Numbered from the stretch's first letter, positions 8,701 to 16,509 are shown. The stretch: 20,627 nt of DNA from an uncultured Muribaculaceae bacterium (GCA_910583675.1 CAJTYH010000045.1:1-20627); one strand, 5' to 3'. The notes: a model not told the origin generated them from the letters alone. Translations and numbers: made by a program.

Positions 8701-11700
8701 TCACCACCTCCGTAGCATCCTTTGGTGTGATCCTGAATGTAAGATCACGACCGCGAACGGCACTTGCAACGGTGCCGGAGAGGGTTGCCTTCTCCTCTAT
8801 CCCTTCCGGGAAAGTGAAGTTGTATATCGGTGTCTGGTTGTTCAGAGCCGGCAACGCATCTATCACATTGTCATTGCTTCCCCCTACAAGAGCCCATGTC
8901 TTGTTATTATACGATGTCGCAAGCCTGATAAGGTTTCCTTCACGGACGGTCGATTCCTTCACGCAACATTTCACATTCATCTTGAAGCCGGAGCCGGTGC
9001 CTGCAGTCCAGTTTGTTATCGGGGATATGAATTCCTTTATCGCCCCGTTGGCATCCGTAAGAACTGCAGCCCAGAACACGGCGCTTTCCGGCACCTTGAA
9101 CGAATTGGCACGAATTGTAAATTCCACTCCGGGAATCACATTGACCACATCGGTGAGCAGACCTACCGTTCCACCGTCGTCTGTCAACTGCCAGGGAGAC
9201 GCATAAGAATTCACCGCCAGAGGCTTCACCAGATCGAAATGTATGATGGTGTTGGAGTTGATCGTAACGGCATAGTTGCCCTCTGCATCCGCCTTTAGAA
9301 GAGTGGAATTCGCATATACGTCCATACGGTCGTCATTGTCGGCGATATGTTCCGCCTTGAATACTACCTTGGTGCCCTTTGCATAGCGCCCCGGTTCCAT
9401 GTCGGACTCGAATTTAACATCCTTCTCCTCCATCACGGCAAGAGTCACATCGGTCTGAACAGGATAAGTCTCCACTACCTTGTTGGCAATATCCTTCCAG
9501 TAATCCTTGCCATTGTAGCTGTTAAGGGCAGACTCGCTTGGACAATGGAGCGTCATGGCACCCGTATTGGTACCATGGAACACACACCAGTTTATGAACG
9601 CCGGCGTCGGATTACCCACCCATACATGGCGCAGACCGGAAGACCCGTTGAACACATTGTATTCATAAGTCGACACACGCGCCGGAATCACGATCTCCGT
9701 AATGCCGCACGAACGGAAAGCGCCATTGTTGATGCGGTTTATATTATTGGGGAGAATCACGCTCTTAAGACCCCACAGACCTCGGAAAGCCTCGCGAGGT
9801 ATGGCATTCGCCTGACTTGTGCCGTTGGCGACGATATTCACCGACGAGATATCCAACCTCGAGAGTTTCATGCTACTGCGCATAAAACTAAAATCACGTG
9901 CATCGATCGTACCGAAGAGAGTCAGATCCTTGATGGTGCCGGCATCGGCCCCGTCCACAAGGGTTGATAGCGTACCGGCCTCCCCTACCCATATGCTCCG
10001 TTTCTCCTTTACCTCCGATGCCCTCTGCACATAGATGGCTATGCTCTGGTCTGAAAGCACATTTGAGATGTTATAACGGTAATTATTGTCCGGAGTAAGA
10101 ATATATCCGTTGGCTTTTACAGTCACTACATCGCGTTCGGGATACGCCGGCACGACGCTGAAACCATAGTTCCATCCACGGATCACCTTGTCGTCACCGC
10201 TAAAGGTCGCGTCGACAAGCGGACTCGTGTGCCCTATTGAAAAATAGAGCGGAGCAGCACCCTTGGCTGCAATTTCATTATTGGTGATAAGTTCACCTGC
10301 CACAGGAAGCCAGGTAGAACCATTGTCTGCGCTCGTAGCCATCCTTATGACATCCCCCTCGGAAATCTCGATGGCGGATGGAGCCTTGCAACTGAAATCG
10401 GCATATGCGCGATTGAAGATGGCCATCCCGTCAAGGGTGAAACCATCCGGATCGCAGAGCGTGGTCTTGAACGTACCGTCTCCCGAAAAAAGAGCTACGG
10501 CTATCTTTCCGCTGAATCTGTCATAGCTCAGGTTCTTGAGATTGCCCACACGCACGACGAATGTCTTGCCGCCCTCAAGGTTGCCGCCCAGATCGGAACT
10601 CATACCGACCTGCCCACCGTCGGCAGTTATATGGATCGGCGACCAGATGGAATTGTCTCCGTTGCCAGGCTTGATATTGTAAATTATCGTCGTAAGATTA
10701 TTGAAACTGTGCTGTTGGCTGACGGACGGATTGAGAGCCGTGCTCGCATACCACCCACCGTTGTTGTTGCCGGAAGCTCCTGCCCATCCCCAATTGACAT
10801 GGATCATGTGGCTCACAGGATCAAAACCGTCAACCACGAATGCATGCCCGGCTGTCATATCCTGACCGCAATACAGGACAGGGCGTCCGGCCTTGATATC
10901 CTCCTCTACAAGGCGATCGAATTCCGCCTGGGTGGAAACCTCCGAACGTTTCTTATATGAAATGCCTGGGTCATAGCCAAAATAATTGATCATGGCAGCC
11001 GGAACCTTCACCTCATAGGCGCTTGACCCTGAAAAGCCGAATTGCGTTCCGATACTGCTCGCCGTATGATACAGGAGGGTAGACACTGCGTCAGCCTCTG
11101 CTTGGGAAAAGCCTGAGCGGTAATTGTCCATGCGCATGTTATCCCAATCATACTCCACGTCGAAGCTTACACCGTTGTAGCTCCCCGTACCACGTAAGGG
11201 ATATTCATGATACTTCATTATCATGCCCATCGCCGTACCGACACAGCCCACCAACGGACGGCCGGGAATGGCATTGTTGAAAGGTGCCTCCTGGCTCCAT
11301 GCCGGAGTGCCAAGCAGGATCCTGTCATATGTACCCTTACCGGCCTTACGAGCCATATTACGGCGCTCGGTATGGTTTACCGGCCGCTGCAAGGATGGAG
11401 CGGCCTTGATTTCGCTTTCAAGCCCGGACATCATCCATTCCATGGCCGCAGGCAAAGACGCCACATCATAACGGCCATCCAACGAATAACCCAGCACCGG
11501 AGTTGTACAGTCATCGGCTGAAACGATGATAAAACCTTCACCCTCGCGGGCATTGAATACATAATAAAGCGGATGAGACTCGGAACCGCTCGTATGCACC
11601 AGATCAAGTGCATCCACAGAAGCTAATCTGTCATGACTGCTTGCGTTGAAAAAATCGGCAGCCAACTGTTTGGCGTTCTCTACAGACACGACGCCTGCAT

Positions 11701-11767
11701 GCGCTGTAGAAACTGCACACGACGCCACCAGTGAGAAAATTAGCCCTTTAGAGTAATGTCTAAACAT
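5720..11767 (-). CDS. Giant secreted C10 family cysteine peptidase with BspA-like leucine-rich repeats
   Basis: This 2015-residue protein starts with a signal peptide (1-24, ending STAHA) and an Spi-type propeptide region (about 25-130). A streptopain-like C10 domain (about 145-365) follows. It has Gln159, nucleophile Cys175 in PLVGCVGTAMGMIMKYHEYP, His308 in TAGHAFVVDGF and NWGW at 325-328, so all expected active-site residues are present. Downstream are a repeated beta-rich module (about 374-580 and 854-1056), three leucine-rich modules (about 586-770, 1066-1290, 1544-1700) and a C-terminal domain (1955-2015) ending GLAHGVYLLDGVKVVL, which resembles a type IX secretion sorting tail. C10 enzymes such as streptopain or interpain are far shorter. 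A secreted or surface-bound protease that binds host or dietary protein through the repeats is inferred. The ATG at 11765-11767 has an AAGAAGGTT sequence just upstream. It appears to be a single-gene transcript. Confidence 0.93.
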   Translation of the reverse strand: MFRHYSKGLIFSLVASCAVSTAHAGVVSVENAKQLAADFFNASSHDRLASVDALDLVHTSGSESHPLYYVFNAREGEGFIIVSADDCTTPVLGYSLDGRYDVASLPAAMEWMMSGLESEIKAAPSLQRPVNHTERRNMARKAGKGTYDRILLGTPAWSQEAPFNNAIPGRPLVGCVGTAMGMIMKYHEYPLRGTGSYNGVSFDVEYDWDNMRMDNYRSGFSQAEADAVSTLLYHTASSIGTQFGFSGSSAYEVKVPAAMINYFGYDPGISYKKRSEVSTQAEFDRLVEEDIKAGRPVLYCGQDMTAGHAFVVDGFDPVSHMIHVNWGWAGASGNNNGGWYASTALNPSVSQQHSFNNLTTIIYNIKPGNGDNSIWSPIHITADGGQVGMSSDLGGNLEGGKTFVVRVGNLKNLSYDRFSGKIAVALFSGDGTFKTTLCDPDGFTLDGMAIFNRAYADFSCKAPSAIEISEGDVIRMATSADNGSTWLPVAGELITNNEIAAKGAAPLYFSIGHTSPLVDATFSGDDKVIRGWNYGFSVVPAYPERDVVTVKANGYILTPDNNYRYNISNVLSDQSIAIYVQRASEVKEKRSIWVGEAGTLSTLVDGADAGTIKDLTLFGTIDARDFSFMRSSMKLSRLDISSVNIVANGTSQANAIPREAFRGLWGLKSVILPNNINRINNGAFRSCGITEIVIPARVSTYEYNVFNGSSGLRHVWVGNPTPAFINWCVFHGTNTGAMTLHCPSESALNSYNGKDYWKDIANKVVETYPVQTDVTLAVMEEKDVKFESDMEPGRYAKGTKVVFKAEHIADNDDRMDVYANSTLLKADAEGNYAVTINSNTIIHFDLVKPLAVNSYASPWQLTDDGGTVGLLTDVVNVIPGVEFTIRANSFKVPESAVFWAAVLTDANGAIKEFISPITNWTAGTGSGFKMNVKCCVKESTVREGNLIRLATSYNNKTWALVGGSNDNVIDALPALNNQTPIYNFTFPEGIEEKATLSGTVASAVRGRDLTFRITPKDATEVVTVKINGVPYAVDAKSVTYSFIAKEDLDFDVQVIKKEVVSEVVFDLKDGERLWDPNNFDLMRSRFMAANGKNRMVVKGKIDRTDFEMFKHVYFAAQKFSEIDLSGAVIVADRTNASAYPADELPSNAFWSGSVTNQSLVSNLKHVKFPATVKRIGMNSLEGCSEITEVELPLNLYNAATVFFNGKDRPFQGGLKKDCFKGCNKLTTIYCYAAPDGNKVHHIDFNSVSGIGNMPQYYPNTLGLPDCSKVTLVVRPEYLAKYKTPHSSDWGDDWQNGWVINKFNILGEYPVYGVNFETARCFVPDEKQDLNKMVSFLGENVGKESILLSGKLYIGVKSRITANRPDGVDDFVADSKVKVYDNGKLLPDESVAEDGSVTLTYYNPNKHPEKSGAHQVDVVYLYDVTFNCASGNIVIEPAEIRNNESLGESATEFESFNYYCATAPVLESVKENSQVRFKVALKGVNTSEVYEVVKVGENVLTPDEDGCYTLDVIDGNLAVNVYAVPRNGATLNPAEVGVINPAEAKDVTTIAFAGAVDADRLKEVIDQFPVIENIDMSELTVALPAGALAGNETLKTVTLPQAADIEAGTFKDCINLTSVAVPECVNYIGDEAFSGCSALESLSFTGIVGVGDNAFAGCENLTTIIFNSPKEAAPARVRRKDATPRVAGYSADAFKGLNPNCIVYLDEDEQVPDAKANYVTVRSSRQPDGQMARVYEAVGSIYLDGAYPFNAINTFRMLDGNVVSYEMDLKSSDGKINWRPLLLPFTPSQVVDGAGNEMAVYIGPDCLVPDRNYMVGTLSRAIGDDFQLTNSITANVPHIVSLHAATFDRTLCFMANGGEVVRTPDDIRIKGADYDLVGTFGKRELAAPTTYKLSEDGSSFKAEGAASREVGESSATTEVAPFSVYLEAEPDRMFNINIDPGITTGADAVEGNELSNGLKVERDGDMLTIYSDCKREVEIFSMDGMIVRILGLVEGRNIVVGLAHGVYLLDGVKVVL

Positions 11768-11803
11768 AACCTTCTTGTGTTAATCTTCGCTGTTGATTTA
11801 AAA

Positions 11804-11811
11804 CAAATCTA
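11804..11811 (-). promoter_or_regulatory. Alternative -7-like box of the C10 peptidase gene
   Basis: The minus strand reads TAGATTTG, an exact TAnnTTTG match about 37 bases before the start codon. No TTG lies at the usual distance upstream. It competes with the box at 11908-11915, and only one may be used. Confidence 0.3.
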
Positions 11812-11907
11812 TAAATATGTAAGATATTCGTAAAAACGCAATAAACGTGAACCGACGCAAAACCCTTTAAATACCAGTCTTTTAGTTCACTATTCAAAAA
11901 TCGGGTG

Positions 11908-11915
11908 CAAAATTA
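11908..11915 (-). promoter_or_regulatory. Putative -7 box of the C10 peptidase gene
   Basis: The minus strand reads TAATTTTG, the same octamer found before the decarboxylase-family gene and the six-hairpin gene. It would give a leader of about 135 bases. No clear TTG is seen at -33. Confidence 0.4.
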
Positions 11916-11974
11916 GCAAACAATCCCTTTATTAAGAAATTTTTCGATGTTTTTTATTATTTACCCCCACATGC

Positions 11975-12026
11975 AATACCTCCGGCATTGCCATCGTTTC
12001 ACATAAATGGCAATACCGGAGGTATT
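11975..12026 (-). terminator. Terminator-like hairpin after the GH97 gene
   Basis: Arms 11975-11994 and 12007-12026 pair over 20 bp with a single C-A mismatch and a 12-base loop, starting 45 bases past the GH97 stop. The minus-strand sequence after it (GCATGTGGGGG) has no T-run. It probably marks the 3' end of the glycosidase operon, perhaps as a stability element. Confidence 0.5.
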
Positions 12027-12071
12027 ATCATGTCTCAGGTTTACTGTCCGAGTATTATTTTGAACAGCAGC

Positions 12072-14069
12072 TTACTTTGTTATTTTCGCAGCGAAACCGC
12101 CGCCGGGAGCCAGGTGCAATCTCAATTTACCGTCAGAAGGCATCGTTTTGCTAGTGCGTTTGTAGTCGCAGGCATTGCGATGGGCGTTCACCCCGTCGGC
12201 AAACAGCTCTATGGTGCTTCCGGAAACGAGCGACAATGGAGCCAGATCCACTGTTATGTCGCGGGGCGTCCAGTCGGTTATACCGCCGATCCACCACGTA
12301 TCACCCTTGCGACGTGCAGTAACGATATATTTTCCCATCTCACCTGCAAGGACACGCGTCTCATCCCATACCGTTGGAACATCCGCAATAAAAGCGGTAG
12401 ACTCCGGCTCCTTGCGATAGTTTGAAGGAGAATCGCAGAGCATGTTCAACGGAGCGTCAAGTACCATGTACAAAGCCAGCTGGTGGCAACGTGTACCCTG
12501 GCTCATAGGCTGTTGGCCGCAAGGATAATAACTGCTTCGGGTAGCATTGTGCATCGCACCCTGCGTGTAATCCATCGGACCCGCTACCTGACGTGCAAAC
12601 GGAATAGTCACGTCATAGCTCATCTGGTCTACTGTACCTGGGCTCCACTTCATCTGTTCCAGGCCGTGTACCCCCTCGAAATTGAGCACGTTCGGCCATG
12701 TGCGGTTCAGTCCGGCCGGTTTATGTGTCCCATGCAGGTCAAGCAACAAGCCATACTTGGCCGCAGTCTCGGCTGCCTTATGATTGAACCCTGTCATCAA
12801 CTGATCGTCACGATCCATGAAATCAACCTTGAAACCCTTCACCCCCATATCGGCATAATGCTTGCATATGGCCTCCATATCGCGGTTGAAAGCGCCATAG
12901 CCCGCCCATAGGATAATGCCTACATTCTTCTTGGCTGCATGAGCCAAAATCGCTTCCAGATCAATGTCGGGATTGATCACCATAAGGTCTTCACCTCTTC
13001 CGGCTGCCCATCCGTCGTCGATTATCACATATTCTATACCGTTTTCAGATGCGAAATCAATGTAATGCTTGTATGTGTCGGTATTTACCCCGGCCTCGAA
13101 GTCAACTCCTATGATGTTCCAGTAGTTCCACCAGTCCCATGCAACTTTGCCGGGCTTGATCCAGCTCGTGTCGGCAATACGGCTCGGTTCGGCAAGAAGC
13201 CAGCTCAGGTCAGTGGATGCTATATCCTTGTCAGATCCGATAACAGCCACACGCCATGGAAAAGCACGGGCTCCGTCTACGTTCGCAATATAGCCGGAAC
13301 GCTCTTTCACTACTCCCTGTATATTGTTGTACCCTCCGGCCTCTACCTTCGTCGGACAAGGAGCGAATCTGCCCATGAGCGTATTTTCCGCTCCATCCTT
13401 CTTTACAAGATACATTCCGGGGTAATTGTTAAGGTCGGTCTCGGTAATGCACATCTTTACACCATCACCGGCATCAGCCACAAGTGGGAGGAAAGAAAGC
13501 CGCCCGGTATTGAGTCCCGACACGGGCACAGTCGTATAGGTATTCTCGAATGAATTGAAGAACTGCGAGTTCAGGTCACCATCATTACCGCTTCTCACAT
13601 AGGGGACAGTCATGGTATAATCCGACGGGAACACATACTCCACCGTCTCCGTGGCAACCTCGAACGGCTTCTTGGCTGTGGTTACAAACCGATAAGCCAC
13701 ACCATCGTCATAAGCCCTGAACTGCACCTCCCACCCCTGAGACAACTGAATTGTCAATGCATTATAATGGTCACGTACCTCGCTTTGACGGTATAGCGGA
13801 GAAAGGATAACGGCATCCTCGCTTGACCGGCTCACCTTCCTTACCTTCACATCGGATCCAGGCACTTCCCTGCCGTCTGAAAGGGTCATGGACAACCGTG
13901 ACGGAGCCAAAACCGGCTTTCCGTCGTAACTGACCGAATAGCTTAACTCCTTGCCGGCATTTATTTCCGTAACGATGTTCCCGGATGGCGACCGTAGCTC
14001 ATACTCCTTCCCTCCCATGGCCAATGTAGGCAACAAAAGGAAAGCCAAAGGCAAAATTCGATTTGACAT
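12072..14069 (-). CDS. GH97 family alpha-glycosidase, retaining type (alpha-galactosidase-like)
   Basis: This 665-residue enzyme begins with a signal peptide (about 1-19). An N-terminal beta-sandwich (about 22-290) is followed by a (beta/alpha)8 barrel with WDWWNYWN (311-318), EYVIIDDGW (346-354) and GVKGFKVDFMDRDDQ (409-423). A C-terminal beta domain comes last. SusB-like GH97 enzymes are either inverting, with Gly in place of the nucleophile, or retaining with an Asp. Here Asp416 in FKVDFMD is present, and Glu471 in HGLEQMKW lies 55 residues on, the same spacing I recall for Asp415/Glu470 of the B. thetaiotaomicron retaining alpha-galactosidase BT1871. That favours retaining action on alpha-galactosides or related alpha-glycosides; the substrate is inferred, not shown. 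The start lies 43 bases after the six-hairpin stop without a promoter-like box, so the two genes are probably cotranscribed. The likely location is the periplasm. Confidence 0.93.
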   Translation of the reverse strand: MSNRILPLAFLLLPTLAMGGKEYELRSPSGNIVTEINAGKELSYSVSYDGKPVLAPSRLSMTLSDGREVPGSDVKVRKVSRSSEDAVILSPLYRQSEVRDHYNALTIQLSQGWEVQFRAYDDGVAYRFVTTAKKPFEVATETVEYVFPSDYTMTVPYVRSGNDGDLNSQFFNSFENTYTTVPVSGLNTGRLSFLPLVADAGDGVKMCITETDLNNYPGMYLVKKDGAENTLMGRFAPCPTKVEAGGYNNIQGVVKERSGYIANVDGARAFPWRVAVIGSDKDIASTDLSWLLAEPSRIADTSWIKPGKVAWDWWNYWNIIGVDFEAGVNTDTYKHYIDFASENGIEYVIIDDGWAAGRGEDLMVINPDIDLEAILAHAAKKNVGIILWAGYGAFNRDMEAICKHYADMGVKGFKVDFMDRDDQLMTGFNHKAAETAAKYGLLLDLHGTHKPAGLNRTWPNVLNFEGVHGLEQMKWSPGTVDQMSYDVTIPFARQVAGPMDYTQGAMHNATRSSYYPCGQQPMSQGTRCHQLALYMVLDAPLNMLCDSPSNYRKEPESTAFIADVPTVWDETRVLAGEMGKYIVTARRKGDTWWIGGITDWTPRDITVDLAPLSLVSGSTIELFADGVNAHRNACDYKRTSKTMPSDGKLRLHLAPGGGFAAKITK

Positions 14070-14112
14070 AAATAGAATGGTTTATTAGATTTTTAGTAAG
14101 TTCGTTTATTTA

Positions 14113-16218
14113 TCATCTTATCTTCACACGCACGGTCTCACCGTTACCTACATTGAAACCATGCAGACGTTTGCCGTCACGCTCTATGCTCACTGTGAGC
14201 TTTTCGGAGCCTTCAGACCTGCGTGTCACCACCACATCGAACGGATCCACGCCGTAGGCGCACACCCGCCGAAGCGCCATCGCAGGCCAACCCTCAGGCA
14301 GTTGAGGAGTCATGTCGAAAGACTTAAGCCCCGTAGGACGCATCCCGAACATGCCCTCTGTCACTATGCGGCAATAAAGTGCGCTTTCCGTTGACAGGTG
14401 GCGCTGGTTACCCTCCGGCCATGCCTCTATGGGATAAGGCACATGGTCGCCGAGAAGACGCGTAGTGGAATAACGACGCATGAATCCAATGGCACTGTCG
14501 CGTTCACCGGCGGCAAATATACCCCTGAGAGCATACAAGGTGGTACGATCCCAATAAGTGGAGGTGCCGCTCTGGGTGAGAAGCCCGTCGGGTGTGGACA
14601 GGCGTGGAGACAACAATGCTGCTACCGTGCCCTCCTTACGGTCAAATATACCAGTCACCAAAGGCATGCATATCCATGACCGGAGCACATCGTTGCCGTC
14701 GTAATAACGATATGCCTCGAAGCCCTCCACATTTGCAGCGAAATGCCTGCCTATGGCACCACGCAATGCAGCCGCCTCATGCCGATACCGTCGTGCGGCA
14801 TCGCCTTTACCAAGTTCGTCGGCAAGGTAGGCGGCGCTTGACAAGGCGTCGTAATGCAGCGAGGATGTGCAGAGGTTGGCATCCCCGGACGGGAAACGCC
14901 CCTCAAGCTCATCGCTGTCCGAAGCTACCACTCCCGCATCGTTGGTCTTACGACGGGAATACTCCAGACACCACTCTATGAGCGGCCAAAGCCGGAGTGC
15001 CTGCTCCCTGTCGCCGCTTGCAAGCGCATAACGGGCAGCGCCGTAGCCTATCATCGCACAGTCGCCGCGATCCCCTGCCGCACCCCACCAGCTGTCACCC
15101 TCCGCGATAATGGAACTTGGGATCGGACGATATTCATCGTTCATGAAGCGGGCGAAATGCATGAAGGCATTGACCGCAGACTCATTGCCAGTGGCGTAAC
15201 CCATGTAAGGGAAAAACGGATTGATGTATTCCGCCTGATCGTTTGCCCATATAGCCGCATAATATGCTTCCCCACCCGGGCCTTGCATAAGGCCGCCTTT
15301 AGTGCGGAATATGCTCTCGCAGGCGCGTATCTTGGCAAAGGCGAACTCGGTGTTCAACACTGCGTCGGGCGACTCGAACACGAGGTTTCCGCGCATCAAC
15401 CTGCAGAAATCGTCACGCGCAGACATCTCTTTGGAGACATCCACCCTTGTCTCACCTTCAGACTCCTTATATCCCTGTATGGTGGCTCCGAAATCAAAAG
15501 ACTCTCCTGGTGCCAGAACCCTGGTCAACGTGCCATCGCAATCCGTTGAGGCCACCAGGGTATAACTGCCGTATACACCCTGCTCCTTTGGTGTCTCATA
15601 TACCATGCGACACGCTGGGATGACGACCTCCAATGCCCTTTCCCCTATATTCTTCAATATATAGCGCTCACACAGCATCGCCTCGGTCGTTGATGGGAAA
15701 TATACACGGGTTGCCTCTATCACATGCGGCAACTCTCTTCTCCCTTTTACCGCACGAGTATGCCCCGCTGTAAAACGGCTCACTACGGTCAGCTTTCCGT
15801 CAAGTGTCACACTATCCACCTGTTCGTTATTGAGCGTCTGCCGGTTCACCATCACCCCCTCAAGAAAATCCATCCCAAACCTGCGCGTGAGGCTTGCATG
15901 GGTATCGTTCGGCACGGTACGCAACATCGGCCACACCACCGAACGCTCCATGGAGAACGACCCGTCGGCATTCACACCGTAGCGCAACACGGCAGACACT
16001 TTCTCGCCGCTCATCTCTATGTGGTCATAATGCGGCACGGAATCATCCACCACCCATCTTATCGCACCGTCATCACATATTTCCCACCGAGAACCACCCA
16101 TCTCGTTCGCATCCATCCCCCACACATGCACTCCCCCAAGAAGAATCATCAATAACGCAGGAAACACGCATGCGATGCGTCCCCGTAAATTACACCAGAA
16201 AGCGAGATCGGTCTTCAT
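14113..16218 (-). CDS. Six-hairpin glycosidase-like protein
   Basis: From the ATG at 16216-16218 it has 701 residues. The N-terminus MKTDLAFWCNLRGRIACVFP plus ALLMILLGGVHVWG looks like a signal peptide. A beta-sandwich region (about 45-260) is followed by an (alpha/alpha)6 toroid (about 285-630) with AAIWANDQAEYINPFFPYMG (321-340), GDSWWGAAGDRGDC (374-387), SDELEGRFPSG (435-445) and YPIEAWPEGNQRHLSTES (595-612). A short beta tail follows. This layout fits the six-hairpin glycosidase superfamily; I cannot assign a GH family or substrate. Acidic residues Asp327, Glu437, Glu439, Glu598, Glu602 and Glu611 are catalytic candidates. The frame stays open to a GTG at 16281, but the ATG is preferred because it begins a normal signal peptide and two -7-like boxes lie at 16230-16249. 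It is the first gene of a probable two-gene operon with the GH97 enzyme, suggesting both act on one glycan. Confidence 0.85.
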   Translation of the reverse strand: MKTDLAFWCNLRGRIACVFPALLMILLGGVHVWGMDANEMGGSRWEICDDGAIRWVVDDSVPHYDHIEMSGEKVSAVLRYGVNADGSFSMERSVVWPMLRTVPNDTHASLTRRFGMDFLEGVMVNRQTLNNEQVDSVTLDGKLTVVSRFTAGHTRAVKGRRELPHVIEATRVYFPSTTEAMLCERYILKNIGERALEVVIPACRMVYETPKEQGVYGSYTLVASTDCDGTLTRVLAPGESFDFGATIQGYKESEGETRVDVSKEMSARDDFCRLMRGNLVFESPDAVLNTEFAFAKIRACESIFRTKGGLMQGPGGEAYYAAIWANDQAEYINPFFPYMGYATGNESAVNAFMHFARFMNDEYRPIPSSIIAEGDSWWGAAGDRGDCAMIGYGAARYALASGDREQALRLWPLIEWCLEYSRRKTNDAGVVASDSDELEGRFPSGDANLCTSSLHYDALSSAAYLADELGKGDAARRYRHEAAALRGAIGRHFAANVEGFEAYRYYDGNDVLRSWICMPLVTGIFDRKEGTVAALLSPRLSTPDGLLTQSGTSTYWDRTTLYALRGIFAAGERDSAIGFMRRYSTTRLLGDHVPYPIEAWPEGNQRHLSTESALYCRIVTEGMFGMRPTGLKSFDMTPQLPEGWPAMALRRVCAYGVDPFDVVVTRRSEGSEKLTVSIERDGKRLHGFNVGNGETVRVKIR

Positions 16219-16229
16219 AAGCCAGTCAA

Positions 16230-16249
16230 CAAAATTATCCTCAAAGATA
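16230..16249 (-). promoter_or_regulatory. Two -7-like boxes before the six-hairpin gene
   Basis: On the minus strand TATCTTTG (16242-16249) and TAATTTTG (16230-16237) both match TAnnTTTG. Transcripts would start about 5-20 bases before the ATG at 16218, giving a very short leader. They also fall inside the open frame extending to the GTG at 16281, so they may be chance. Confidence 0.3.
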
Positions 16250-16293
16250 CGCAATTTGTAGCCATTTACGAAACGCCACACACTTATAAGACA

Positions 16294-16335
16294 AAAAAAT
16301 CCCGGCCAATCAGCTTAAATTGCCGATTGGCCGGG
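16294..16335 (-). terminator. Strong Rho-independent terminator upstream of the glycosidase operon
   Basis: Arms 16301-16311 and 16325-16335 (CCCGGCCAATC/GATTGGCCGGG) pair perfectly over 11 bp with a 13-base loop. On the minus strand ATTTTTTT follows (16293-16300), giving a textbook terminator. It lies 320 bases beyond the stop of the transferase gene and only 12 bases before the GTG, or 75 bases before the ATG, of the six-hairpin gene. It may end the upstream transcript, a small RNA, or an attenuated leader. Confidence 0.85.
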
Positions 16336-16371
16336 CAAACAGGTTGGCGTCATCGCGACGATTCCCATTTT
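16294..16371 (-). ncRNA. Candidate small RNA or attenuator leader
   Basis: A consensus -7 box (TATATTTG, 16377-16384) would start a transcript near 16371 that ends at the terminator about 78 bases later. The RNA would hold a small CGTC/GACG hairpin and then the terminator stem. A 17-codon reading frame (16315-16368, MGIVAMTPTCLPGQSAI) begins almost at the predicted 5' end and stops inside the terminator loop. I recognise no known RNA family. Whether it is a free small RNA or the leader of the glycosidase operon is open. Confidence 0.4.
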
Positions 16372-16376
16372 CACTG

Positions 16377-16409
16377 CAAATATAAATTTTCTATTTCAAC
16401 CAAATCCAA
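16377..16409 (-). promoter_or_regulatory. Promoter of the candidate small RNA/leader
   Basis: The minus strand has TATATTTG (16377-16384), an exact -7 match. TTG triplets lie 16 bases (16401-16403) and 22 bases (16407-16409) upstream, bracketing the usual -33 spacing. Confidence 0.5.
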
Positions 16410-16509
16410 ATGTCGATGCTGTCAGACCCTCGCGGGCGATAATAACGGCATCTGATGTCTTTGTTTGCAAATACCATGAAAAAAATATCTCATTATTCAA
16501 TCGCTAAAC

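Larger units (their letters stand above)
11768..12071. other. Intergenic region between the GH97 gene and the C10 peptidase
   Basis: These 304 A/T-rich bases hold a hairpin just past the GH97 stop (11975-12026) and two -7-like boxes for the peptidase gene (11908-11915 and 11804-11811). I see no small gene. Confidence 0.6.

Noticed and set aside
8273..9298. A 341-codon open frame on the plus strand
   Set aside because: It is another shadow of the peptidase gene with low-complexity His/Arg-rich translation.
6668..10648. Internal repeats of the peptidase considered as a tandem DNA repeat or CRISPR-like array
   Set aside because: Similarity is at the protein level only; the DNA copies are diverged, long and without uniform spacers.
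11767..14113. Possible SusC/SusD polysaccharide locus around the GH97 gene
   Set aside because: No TonB-dependent receptor or SusD-like protein is encoded anywhere in the window, so the label is not supported.
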